Assembly: GCF_021390495.1 (NCBI RefSeq)
Contig: NZ_JAJEJP010000002.1
Coordinates: 62,001 to 126,000, forward strand
DNA: 64,000 bases
Direction: 5' to 3'
Source: Paraburkholderia sp. ZP32-5
GTDB lineage: Bacteria; Pseudomonadota; Gammaproteobacteria; Burkholderiales; Burkholderiaceae
The notes below the pieces were generated by a model. It worked only from the letters and a program-made list of their open reading frames with translations. It was not told the DNA's origin and ran no database searches. How positions within the stretch are numbered: position 1 is the stretch's first letter; every line of letters starts with the position of its first letter. Made by a program: the position numbers and the translations under genes. Below are positions 32,235 through 39,400 of the stretch, in pieces.

Positions 32235-33572
32235 ATGGAGTCTGCACCGCATCATGTCGGCATATCGCAATGCAATGCCTGGTCACCAGGCTTCGACAGG
32301 GAACTCGCCGTGACGCCGTTCAACCCTCATCAACTTGCCGATCTCGCGCGCCAGCATGGCACACCGCTATGGGTCTATGACGCCGACACGATCCGTCGAC
32401 GCATCGCGGAACTGCGCGGCTTCGACACAATCCGCTATGCGCAGAAGGCGTGTTCGAACGTGCATATCCTGAAGCTGATGCGCGACGAGGGCGTGGTGGT
32501 CGATGCGGTTTCTCTCGGCGAAATCGAGCGCAGTTTCGCCGCGGGCTTCAAGGCTGGCTTTACTGCTGACGCCGAGGTACATACCGCGGAAGGCGTCGTG
32601 TTCACCGCCGACGTGATCGATCGCGCGACGCTCGCCACCGTGCTCGAACAGCGAATTACCGTCAACGCCGGCTCGCTTGACATGCTCGAACGGCTCGGCC
32701 GGCATGCGAGCGAAGGTCACCGCGTGTGGCTGCGCATCAACCCCGGCTTCGGCCACGGCCACAGCAACAAGACCAATACCGGCGGCGAGCACAGCAAGCA
32801 CGGCATCTGGCGCGACGACGTAGCGCGTGCGCTCGATCTGATCCGCCGCTATCGGCTGAAGCTCGTCGGTCTGCACATGCATATCGGCTCGGGCGTCGAC
32901 TACACGCATCTCGCGAGCGTGTGCGATGCGATGGTCGATGCGGTGACCGGTCTCGATCATGATATCGACGCGATTTCAGCGGGTGGTGGGCTATCGGTGC
33001 CGTATCGCGATGGCGAACCGAGCGTCGACACCGCGCATTACTTCAGGCTGTGGGACGACGCGCGCCGGCGTATCGAAGCGCATGTCGGGCATCGCGTGCG
33101 GCTCGAAATCGAACCGGGGCGTTTTCTGGTCGCGCAGGCGGGCGTGCTGGTCGCCGAAGTGCAGGCGCTGAGCTCGCGGCCGTCGCGGCAATTCGCGCTG
33201 GTCGACGCGGGCTTCAACGATCTGGTGCGGCCGTCGTTTTACGGCAGCCATCACGAGATCAGCGTGCTGAAGCCCGACGGCACGCCGAGCGACGCGCTCA
33301 CCGGCTCGTTCAGCGTGGCCGGTCCGCTGTGCGAGGCCGGCGATGTGTTCACGCAGCGCGAAGGCGGCGTGGTGACGAGCCGCGCGATGCCCGCGCCGGA
33401 AGTGGGCGACCTGATCGTGTTTCATCACGCGGGCGCGTACGGCGCGTCGATGTCATCGAACTACAACAGCCGGCCGCTCGTGCCGGAAGTCTTGATCGAG
33501 AATGGCAGCGCGCGGTTGATCCGGCGCCGGCAGCGCATCGACGAATTGATTGCGCTCGAAACATCAGCCTGA
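32235..33572 (+). CDS. lysA: Diaminopimelate decarboxylase
   Basis: PLP-dependent enzyme for the last step of lysine synthesis (meso-diaminopimelate to L-lysine). The family motifs are YAQKACSNVHILKLM (PLP lysine in AQKA), DAVSLGEIER, HMHIGSGVD, SAGGGLSVPY, EIEPGRFLVAQ, DAGFNDL, GPLCEAGDVF and YGASMSSNYNSRP. The similarity is to the E. coli-type LysA regulated by LysR. Starts are uncertain: ATG 32235 gives 445 residues, but its coding sequence would run into the likely regulatory gap, and a GTG at 32310 (VTPFNPHQLADLA) matches the family N-terminus better. Burkholderiales generally carry another lysA elsewhere, so this may be a second, LysR-controlled copy. Confidence 0.92.
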   Translation: MESAPHHVGISQCNAWSPGFDRELAVTPFNPHQLADLARQHGTPLWVYDADTIRRRIAELRGFDTIRYAQKACSNVHILKLMRDEGVVVDAVSLGEIERSFAAGFKAGFTADAEVHTAEGVVFTADVIDRATLATVLEQRITVNAGSLDMLERLGRHASEGHRVWLRINPGFGHGHSNKTNTGGEHSKHGIWRDDVARALDLIRRYRLKLVGLHMHIGSGVDYTHLASVCDAMVDAVTGLDHDIDAISAGGGLSVPYRDGEPSVDTAHYFRLWDDARRRIEAHVGHRVRLEIEPGRFLVAQAGVLVAEVQALSSRPSRQFALVDAGFNDLVRPSFYGSHHEISVLKPDGTPSDALTGSFSVAGPLCEAGDVFTQREGGVVTSRAMPAPEVGDLIVFHHAGAYGASMSSNYNSRPLVPEVLIENGSARLIRRRQRIDELIALETSA

Positions 33573-33599
33573 TTGCGGCATCGGCATCGGCATCGGCAC

Positions 33600-34520
33600 T
33601 CAACGCGCGCGCACCGTGCGCGTGTACGACACGATCATCGTCGCGAACTCCTGCGCGGCCGGCGTCAGCGGAATCGCCGCGCGTTGCAGCAGGCAGACGT
33701 TCTGTTCGATGCCGCGCTCGCGCACCGGGATCGTCGTCAGCACGTCCGCGAATGGCCCGCGCCTCGTCAGCACCGACGATTCGAACGACAGGCAATCGGT
33801 CGCGCTGACCAGATGCAGCGTTTCATACAGGCCCTCGACGGTCGCGACGATCTTCGGCGCCGGCAGCCCGTGTGTTTCGAACAGCTGGCTCAACCGGTTG
33901 ACGTGCGGCTCGTCGGTCCGATTCGGCGAGCGTGTCGTCACCCAGGTGCAATCGGTAAGTTCGGCGAGCGACTTCGCGCGCGCCTTCGGGTGCCCTTTGC
34001 GGCACACGATTACCGGATCGGACGGATACAGCGGCGTGACCGACAGATCGGCGGTATCGGTCTGCTTCGACACCAGCGCGGCCGCGAAATCGAGCGTGCC
34101 TTCGCGGATCCACGAAATCATCATGCGCGACGTGCCGGTGCGCAGATGCACGGCGACGCGCTCGAAGCGCGCGCGAAACTCCATCAGCACCGGCGCGAAT
34201 GCGTCGACGAGCGGCTCGGTCGTCATGCCGAACGTGACCTCGCCCGCATAGTCGCCGCGCAATTGGCGCACGTCCTGCTCGGCGCGCTCGCATTCGCCGA
34301 GGATCGCACCGGCTCGTTGCAACAGCCGCTGGCCGAGCGCGGTCAGCGCGATGCCGCGATTCGTGCGCGTGAACAGCGTCGCGCCGAGCATCGATTCGAG
34401 GTTCTGCAACTGCTGCGTGATGCCGCTTTGCGCAATGCCGAGCGCGCGCGACGCCGCGCGGATGCTGCCGTGCTCGGCGACCGCCGTGAACACGCGCAAC
34501 TGGGAAATCGTCAACGCCAT
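33600..34520 (-). CDS. LysR family transcriptional regulator
   Basis: Regulator of 306 residues, winged helix-turn-helix at 1-60 (MALTISQLRVFTAVAEHGSIRAASRALGIAQSGITQQLQNLE) and effector-binding domain after. Effector domain features: GEVTFGMTTE, LDFAAALVSKQ and ESSVLTRRGPFADVL. It is convergent with lysA and divergent from the amino-acid-binding-protein gene 115 bases away. It probably regulates that substrate-binding protein and the amidohydrolase-type gene after it. The effector is unknown. Confidence 0.9.
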   Translation of the reverse strand: MALTISQLRVFTAVAEHGSIRAASRALGIAQSGITQQLQNLESMLGATLFTRTNRGIALTALGQRLLQRAGAILGECERAEQDVRQLRGDYAGEVTFGMTTEPLVDAFAPVLMEFRARFERVAVHLRTGTSRMMISWIREGTLDFAAALVSKQTDTADLSVTPLYPSDPVIVCRKGHPKARAKSLAELTDCTWVTTRSPNRTDEPHVNRLSQLFETHGLPAPKIVATVEGLYETLHLVSATDCLSFESSVLTRRGPFADVLTTIPVRERGIEQNVCLLQRAAIPLTPAAQEFATMIVSYTRTVRAR

Positions 34521-34635
34521 GACGTGAGCGCCCGTGATCAGTAAAAGTGATCATGATATTCCGAACGGGGCTTCTTCGAGGCACTGCGACGGCATAGGAT
34601 TGCGCTGTCCCAATCCGCGTCCGTCCCCGGCTTAC

Positions 34636-35403
34636 ATGAAAATTTCGCTGACGATTCTCTGCGCCGCGCTGGCCTTCAGCAGCGCCGCGTTTGCCGCCGA
34701 GTCCGGCACCTTGCGGCTCGGCATCGACCCGACCTATCCGCCGATGGACTCGAAGGCGCCCGACGGCAGCCTCAAAGGCTTCGACGTCGATCTCGGCAAC
34801 GAGATCTGCCGGCGTATCCACGCGCATTGCCAGTGGGTCGAACTCGAGTTTTCGGGGATGATTCCGGCGCTGCAGGCGCGCAAGATCGACGCGGTGCTGT
34901 CGTCGATGGCGATCACCGATAAGCGCGAACAGCAGATCCTGTTCTCGTCGAAGCTGTTTCAGTTCAAATCGCGGCTGATCGCGCGGCAAGGCTCGTCGCT
35001 CGCGCCCACTGCCGCCGGACTCGCCGGCAAGCAGATCGGCGTGCAGTCGGGCACGCAGTTCGAGGGCTACGCGCTGAAGAACTGGACGCCGCTCGGCGCG
35101 AACGTGGTCGCTTACAAGAGCCAGGACGAAGTGTTCACCGACTTGCAGAATGGTCGTCTCGACGGCGCGTTGCTCGGCACCGTCGAGGCGGACTACGGCT
35201 TTCTGCGCACGCCGGCGGGCAAGGGCTTCGCGTTCGTCGGCGAGCCGCTATCGATGGGCGATCGCGGAGTCGGCATTGGCCTGCGCAAGGACGAGACGGC
35301 GGTGCAGGCGTCGATCAACGCGGCGATTGCATCGATGCTGAAAGACGGCACCTATGCGCAGATCGCGAAGAAGTACTTCGACTTCGACCCGTACGGCAAT
35401 TGA
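34636..35403 (+). CDS. Periplasmic amino-acid-binding protein (lysine/arginine/ornithine type)
   Basis: Family 3 solute-binding protein of 255 residues. The signal peptide is LTILCAALAFSSAAFA with cleavage before AES. Body motifs: LRLGIDPTYPPMDSKAPDGSLKGFDVDLGNEICRR (start of lobe 1), AVLSSMAITDKREQQILFS and GVQSGTQFEGYA. These match the HisJ/ArgT branch. No permease or ATPase gene is adjacent, so it may pair with a transporter elsewhere. It is 37 bases from the next gene on the same strand, which is an ASTE/AspA-type hydrolase, and diverges from a LysR gene. Confidence 0.88.
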   Translation: MKISLTILCAALAFSSAAFAAESGTLRLGIDPTYPPMDSKAPDGSLKGFDVDLGNEICRRIHAHCQWVELEFSGMIPALQARKIDAVLSSMAITDKREQQILFSSKLFQFKSRLIARQGSSLAPTAAGLAGKQIGVQSGTQFEGYALKNWTPLGANVVAYKSQDEVFTDLQNGRLDGALLGTVEADYGFLRTPAGKGFAFVGEPLSMGDRGVGIGLRKDETAVQASINAAIASMLKDGTYAQIAKKYFDFDPYGN

Positions 35404-35440
35404 CCCCAACGCTCCATTTCCCTATTGCGACTTTCCTTTC

Positions 35441-36565
35441 ATGAACAGGCAATCGATTCCGCTTCTGTCGCCGGCCATCGGCACGCACCGCGAACTGGTG
35501 TCGTTTCATTTCGGCCCGACAGCCGGCACCCATAGCGGGCAAAAGATCTATATCCAGGCGTCGCTGCATGCGGACGAAACGCCGGCGATGCTGACGACCG
35601 TGCTGCTCAAGCGCCGTCTGCTCGAACTGGAAAAAGCCGGTGCACTGAACGCGGAAATCGTGCTCGTGCCGGTCTCGAATCCGGTCGGGCTCAGTCAGTA
35701 CGTGCTCGGTCAGTTTGTCGGCCGCTTCGATCTGGCGAGCGGCAAGAACTTCAATCGCCATTTCGTGCAGTTCACGAAACTGGTTGCGAATGCAAAGGAG
35801 GCGCTCGGTTCCGACGCCACGGAAAACGTGCGCATCGTGCGCGAACTGCTCGCGGCCGAACTCGCACAACAGAAAGCGCTGACCGAATTCGACTCGCTGC
35901 AACTGGCGCTTCTGAAGCTGTCGCACGACGCGGACGTGATCATCGATCTGCATTGCTCGCTCGAAGCGGCGATGCATCTGTACACGAGCGAGGCGGCGTG
36001 GTCGCAGTTCGAACCGTTGTCGCGCTACCTCGGCGCGCAGGCATCGCTGCTCGCGACGGACTCGGGCGGCGGCGCGTTCGATGAAACACATAGCCTGCTG
36101 TGGTGGACGTTGCAGCAGCAGATGCCGGCCAGCAAGCCGGTGCCGACCGGATCGATCGCGGTGACGGTGGAATGCCGCGGCCAGCGCGACGTGTCGTACG
36201 AAGTCGCGCAGCAGGACGCGGATGCGATCGTCGATTACCTGCTGTGGCGCGGCGCAATTCGCGGCGAAGCGAAACCGTTGCCGCCGCTGCTATCGGAGGC
36301 GACGCCGCTCGCTGGCAGCGAGCAGTTCTATGCGCCGGTAAGCGGGATTCTGGTGCATCGCGCGAAGATCGGCGACACGATCCGCGTCGGCCAGCCGCTG
36401 TTCGATATCGTCGATCCGCTGACCGACGAGACGACCACGATCGCGAGCCAGACCGAAGGGGTGCTGTATATGCGGCGAGCGATCCGCTTCGTGACGGCCG
36501 GCGCGCCGCTCGGCCGCGTGACGGGTACGCGGCCGATCAGAACCGGCGTGCTGCTCGGCGCCTGA
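35441..36565 (+). CDS. Succinylglutamate desuccinylase/aspartoacylase (ASTE/AspA) family hydrolase
   Basis: Zinc amidohydrolase-type protein of 374 residues related to M14 carboxypeptidases. The zinc ligands appear as SLHADETPAM (H-x2-E) and VIIDLHCSLEAAM (H). A catalytic Glu candidate is in TVECRG. The last 90 residues (SEQFYAPVSGILVHRAKIGDTIRVGQPLFDIVDPL) are a barrel-sandwich-like extension. Members remove acyl groups from amino acids, for example N-acetyl-diaminobutyrate in ectoine breakdown or succinylglutamate. The binding-protein gene upstream suggests an acylated or basic amino acid, but the substrate is not decidable. Confidence 0.85.
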   Translation: MNRQSIPLLSPAIGTHRELVSFHFGPTAGTHSGQKIYIQASLHADETPAMLTTVLLKRRLLELEKAGALNAEIVLVPVSNPVGLSQYVLGQFVGRFDLASGKNFNRHFVQFTKLVANAKEALGSDATENVRIVRELLAAELAQQKALTEFDSLQLALLKLSHDADVIIDLHCSLEAAMHLYTSEAAWSQFEPLSRYLGAQASLLATDSGGGAFDETHSLLWWTLQQQMPASKPVPTGSIAVTVECRGQRDVSYEVAQQDADAIVDYLLWRGAIRGEAKPLPPLLSEATPLAGSEQFYAPVSGILVHRAKIGDTIRVGQPLFDIVDPLTDETTTIASQTEGVLYMRRAIRFVTAGAPLGRVTGTRPIRTGVLLGA

Positions 36566-36609
36566 TCGCTTCAAATGGGGCGCGCCGGCTTGCACGGTGC
36601 GCCTGTCTT

Positions 36610-36885
36610 TCACACGTCCGTTTTTCTGCCGACCAGATAGCTGACGCCGTTCGGCCCGTAACGCTCCGCATGTGCCTTGTTCGCCGGCAGATGAAACACG
36701 TCGCCGACGCGATACAGGCGTTCTTCTTCGCCGACGCGGATGTGCAATTCCCCATCGACGATCAATGCCTTCGCCTCGAACGGATGGGTGTGCACGTCCA
36801 TCGCGATGTTCGGCTCGCGTGTCACCAGCACGGCATCGGGAAAGCCTTCTTTCAATAGCATTTCAGTAAAAGCCGCGCGATCCAT
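36610..36885 (-). CDS. Small cupin-domain protein
   Basis: A 91-residue single-cupin protein. Motif 1 is HTHPFEAKALIVDGELHIRV (H-x-H and E), motif 2 is GDVFHLPANKAHAERYG. These bind a metal ion inside the barrel. The start at 36885 gives MDRAAFTEMLLKEG and follows a GAGGGA site. It is transcribed away from the DapA-family gene. Cupins of this size are often sugar or amino-acid-metabolism helpers; no specific role is visible. Confidence 0.82.
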   Translation of the reverse strand: MDRAAFTEMLLKEGFPDAVLVTREPNIAMDVHTHPFEAKALIVDGELHIRVGEEERLYRVGDVFHLPANKAHAERYGPNGVSYLVGRKTDV

Positions 36886-37264
36886 CGCATTTCCCTCGTC
36901 ACGAAACAGTGCCATCGACTCTAGCGCGATCGGCTGATTTTTGCAGCGCGGACGGTGCGCCGCTTGGGCGGATTTCGCGGCGAGCCGACACGCGCGAAGC
37001 ACCGGATATTGGCTGCGCGTTGTGCCGGACTCGGCATCGCAGCTTGCTGTAACCACGGCGACGCCGCGTGGCTACAAGCCGGTTCCGCCGCGATTCGCAC
37101 CCGGATGCAGCCGCTATTGGCCAGTTTTTCGGCCTGGCAGTTGTGCAGATTTAATCTCTTTCGATTACGAAAAAGCCCAAGCGTGCAAAAACAGAAAGAT
37201 CGATACTGGCTGCCGCATATCAACGAGTGTCGGCGCGGCCGGCTTTTTGAAGGAGATGGACACA
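36886..37264. other. Divergent intergenic region, cupin and DapA-family gene
   Basis: 379 bases without a convincing gene, holding the promoters of the cupin (minus) and of the dihydrodipicolinate-synthase-family gene (plus). An AT-rich tract around 37141-37200 precedes the latter. The ribosome-binding site GAAGGAG lies just before the ATG at 37265. Confidence 0.5.
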
Positions 37265-38182
37265 ATGAGCAAGGCTATCCAATGGAGCGGTGTGTTCCCC
37301 GCCGTCAGCACCCAGTTCAAACCTGACTTTTCGCTCGATATCGACGCGACGCATCGCGTGGTCAGCAATCTCGTCAGGGATGGCGTGTCGGGCCTCGTGG
37401 TTTGCGGCACGGTTGGCGAAAACACCTCGCTGAGCACCTCGGAAAAGCTGCAGGTGATCGAAGCCGCGCGCGATGCCGCCGGCGGCAAGATCCCGGTGAT
37501 CGCGGGCGTGGCCGAGTTCACGACCGAGTTCGCGCGCCAGACCGTGCGTGAAGCCGCGCGCGTCGGCGTGGATGGCGTGATGGTGATGCCGGCGCTCGTC
37601 TATTCCGCGAAGCCGCACGAAACCGCCGCGCATTTCCGTTCGGTCGCGACCAGCACCGATCTGCCGGTGATGATCTACAACAACCCCCCGATCTACAAGA
37701 ACGACGTGACGCCGGACGTGCTGATCGCGTTGCAGGATTGCGAGAACATCGTCTGCTTCAAGGATTCGTCGGGCGATACGCGCCGTTTCATCGATCTGCG
37801 CAATGCAGTGGGCGATCGTTTCGTGCTGTTCGCGGGCCTTGACGACGTGGTGGTCGAAAGCATCGCGGTTGGCGCGCAAGGCTGGGTGTCGGGCATGTCG
37901 AACGCGTTTCCGAAGGAAGGCGAGACGCTGTTCCGCCTCGCCAAACAGAAGCGTTACGACGAAGCGCTGTCGCTGTATAGCTGGTTCATGCCGTTGCTGC
38001 ACCTCGACGCGCGTCCGGACCTCGTGCAGTGCATCAAGCTGTGCGAGGAACTGCTCGGCCGCGGTAGCGCGGTTACGCGTCCGCCGCGTCTCGCGTTGCA
38101 GGGCGACACGCTCGCCGAAGTGAAGGAGATCGTCGCCAAGGCGGTCGCCACGCGTCCGACGCTGCCGGACGTCGGCCTCTGA
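37265..38182 (+). CDS. Dihydrodipicolinate synthase (DapA/NanA) family lyase or synthase
   Basis: Class I aldolase-type protein of 305 residues, cytoplasmic. Motifs: CGTVGENTSLS (variant of GTTGE), PVIAGVAEF, MVMPALVY, MIYNNPPIYKNDV (tyrosine of the catalytic triad) and CFKDSSGDT with the Schiff-base lysine. Related enzymes include dihydrodipicolinate synthase, N-acetylneuraminate lyase, keto-deoxy-sugar aldolases and the deaminase of hydroxyproline breakdown. The following gene is an imino-acid reductase, which favours a role in cyclic-imine (pyrroline or piperideine) chemistry over lysine biosynthesis. The start at 37265 has GAAGGAG upstream. Confidence 0.87.
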   Translation: MSKAIQWSGVFPAVSTQFKPDFSLDIDATHRVVSNLVRDGVSGLVVCGTVGENTSLSTSEKLQVIEAARDAAGGKIPVIAGVAEFTTEFARQTVREAARVGVDGVMVMPALVYSAKPHETAAHFRSVATSTDLPVMIYNNPPIYKNDVTPDVLIALQDCENIVCFKDSSGDTRRFIDLRNAVGDRFVLFAGLDDVVVESIAVGAQGWVSGMSNAFPKEGETLFRLAKQKRYDEALSLYSWFMPLLHLDARPDLVQCIKLCEELLGRGSAVTRPPRLALQGDTLAEVKEIVAKAVATRPTLPDVGL

Positions 38183-38199
38183 AGCACGAAGGAGCCTGT

Positions 38200-39222
38200 A
38201 TGACCGCTGATTCGACGGATGTCGTGCTCACGCTCGACGAAGTCCACGATCTGTCGTTTCGCGTGCTGACGCGGCATGGCATGTCGGATGCGCATGCCGA
38301 CGCGATCGCGCGTGTGATTACGCAGGGCCAGCGCGACGAATGCCATTCGCACGGTATCTATCGGCTGCTCGTGTGCACGCGCTCGCTGCGTATCGGCAAG
38401 GTGAATCCGCGTGCCGAGCCGACGTTGCGCGAGGTGTCGGCGAGTATCGTCGCGGTCGATGCGCACTACGGCTATTCGCTGCTTGCCTTCGAGACCGGCT
38501 TGCCGGTGCTGGTCGAGAAGGCTCGGCGCCAGGGCATCGCGGCAATGGCGATCAACCACTGCTTTCACTTCTCGGCGCTGTGGCCCGAAGTGGAAGCGAT
38601 CGCGCGCGAAGGGCTCGTCGGTATCGCGATGAATCCGAGCCATAGCTGGGTCGCGCCGGCCGGCGGCACGCAGCCGGTGTTCGGCACGAATCCGCTGGCA
38701 TTCGCATGGCCGCGTCCAGGGCGTGAGCCGTTCGCGTTCGACTTCGCGACGAGCGCGATCGCGCGTGGCGATATCGAACTGCACGCGCGCCAGGGCAAGG
38801 CGATTCCGTCGCATTGGGCGATCGACAGCGAAGGCCAGCCGACCACCGATGCAAAGGCCGCGCTGCAAGGCGCGATGCAAACGTTCGGCGGTCACAAGGG
38901 CTCGGCGCTGGCGGCGATGATCGAATTGCTCGCCGGCGCGTTGATCGGCGATCTGACGAGTATGGAGTCGCAGGTGTTCGACGAAGGCGTCGGCGCGACG
39001 CCGTGTCATGGCGAGTTGCTGATCGCGCTGGATCCGAAGGTATTTCTCGGCGATGGCTACGAAGCTGGCCTTGCGCGCGCCGAAAAGCTGTTCGACGCGG
39101 TGACGGAGCAGGGGGCGCGGTTGCCTTCGCAACGACGTTTCGATGCGCGCGAACGCAGCATTCGCGACGGCGTGAAGATTCCGCGTGCGCTTTACGACGA
39201 CGTGCTTGCTCTGCTCGACTAA
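38200..39222 (+). CDS. Ldh-family oxidoreductase, probable Delta1-piperideine/pyrroline-2-carboxylate reductase
   Basis: Malate/L-lactate dehydrogenase superfamily protein of 340 residues (PF02615), close to Pseudomonas DpkA. Shared features: QRDECHSHGIYR (catalytic His), NHCFHFSALWPEVEAIAREGLVGIAMN, FGTNPLAFAWP, FDFATSAIARGDIELHARQGK and TFGGHKGSALAAMIELLAGAL. The enzyme would use NADPH to reduce Delta1-piperideine-2-carboxylate or Delta1-pyrroline-2-carboxylate to L-pipecolate or L-proline. It lies 17 bases downstream of the DapA-family gene, an operon likely for D-lysine, D-proline or hydroxyproline use. The substrate is inferred. Confidence 0.86.
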   Translation: MTADSTDVVLTLDEVHDLSFRVLTRHGMSDAHADAIARVITQGQRDECHSHGIYRLLVCTRSLRIGKVNPRAEPTLREVSASIVAVDAHYGYSLLAFETGLPVLVEKARRQGIAAMAINHCFHFSALWPEVEAIAREGLVGIAMNPSHSWVAPAGGTQPVFGTNPLAFAWPRPGREPFAFDFATSAIARGDIELHARQGKAIPSHWAIDSEGQPTTDAKAALQGAMQTFGGHKGSALAAMIELLAGALIGDLTSMESQVFDEGVGATPCHGELLIALDPKVFLGDGYEAGLARAEKLFDAVTEQGARLPSQRRFDARERSIRDGVKIPRALYDDVLALLD

Positions 39223-39268
39223 AGCGAAGCCAATAGCAGCATTAGTGTGAATTGGCGTGAAATGAAAT

Positions 39269-39316
39269 CGGCATCCAGTTCGCCTTGTGGGCGAAACAGG
39301 ATGCCGAATCATTTTT
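39269..39316 (+). terminator. Terminator after the Ldh-family gene
   Basis: Imperfect hairpin with outer arms CGGCATCC (39269-39276) and GGATGCCG (39299-39306), an inner pairing GTTCGCC...GGGCGAA and a T-run at 39312-39316. It separates the operon from the convergent phospholipase C gene. Confidence 0.72.
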
Positions 39317-39400
39317 GCCAAGGCGAAGAGCCGGAGACGGTAGCGCCTACTTCACACCCCATCCCCGCGCTTTCAAACGAATCAACCGCTAGCGCGAACC

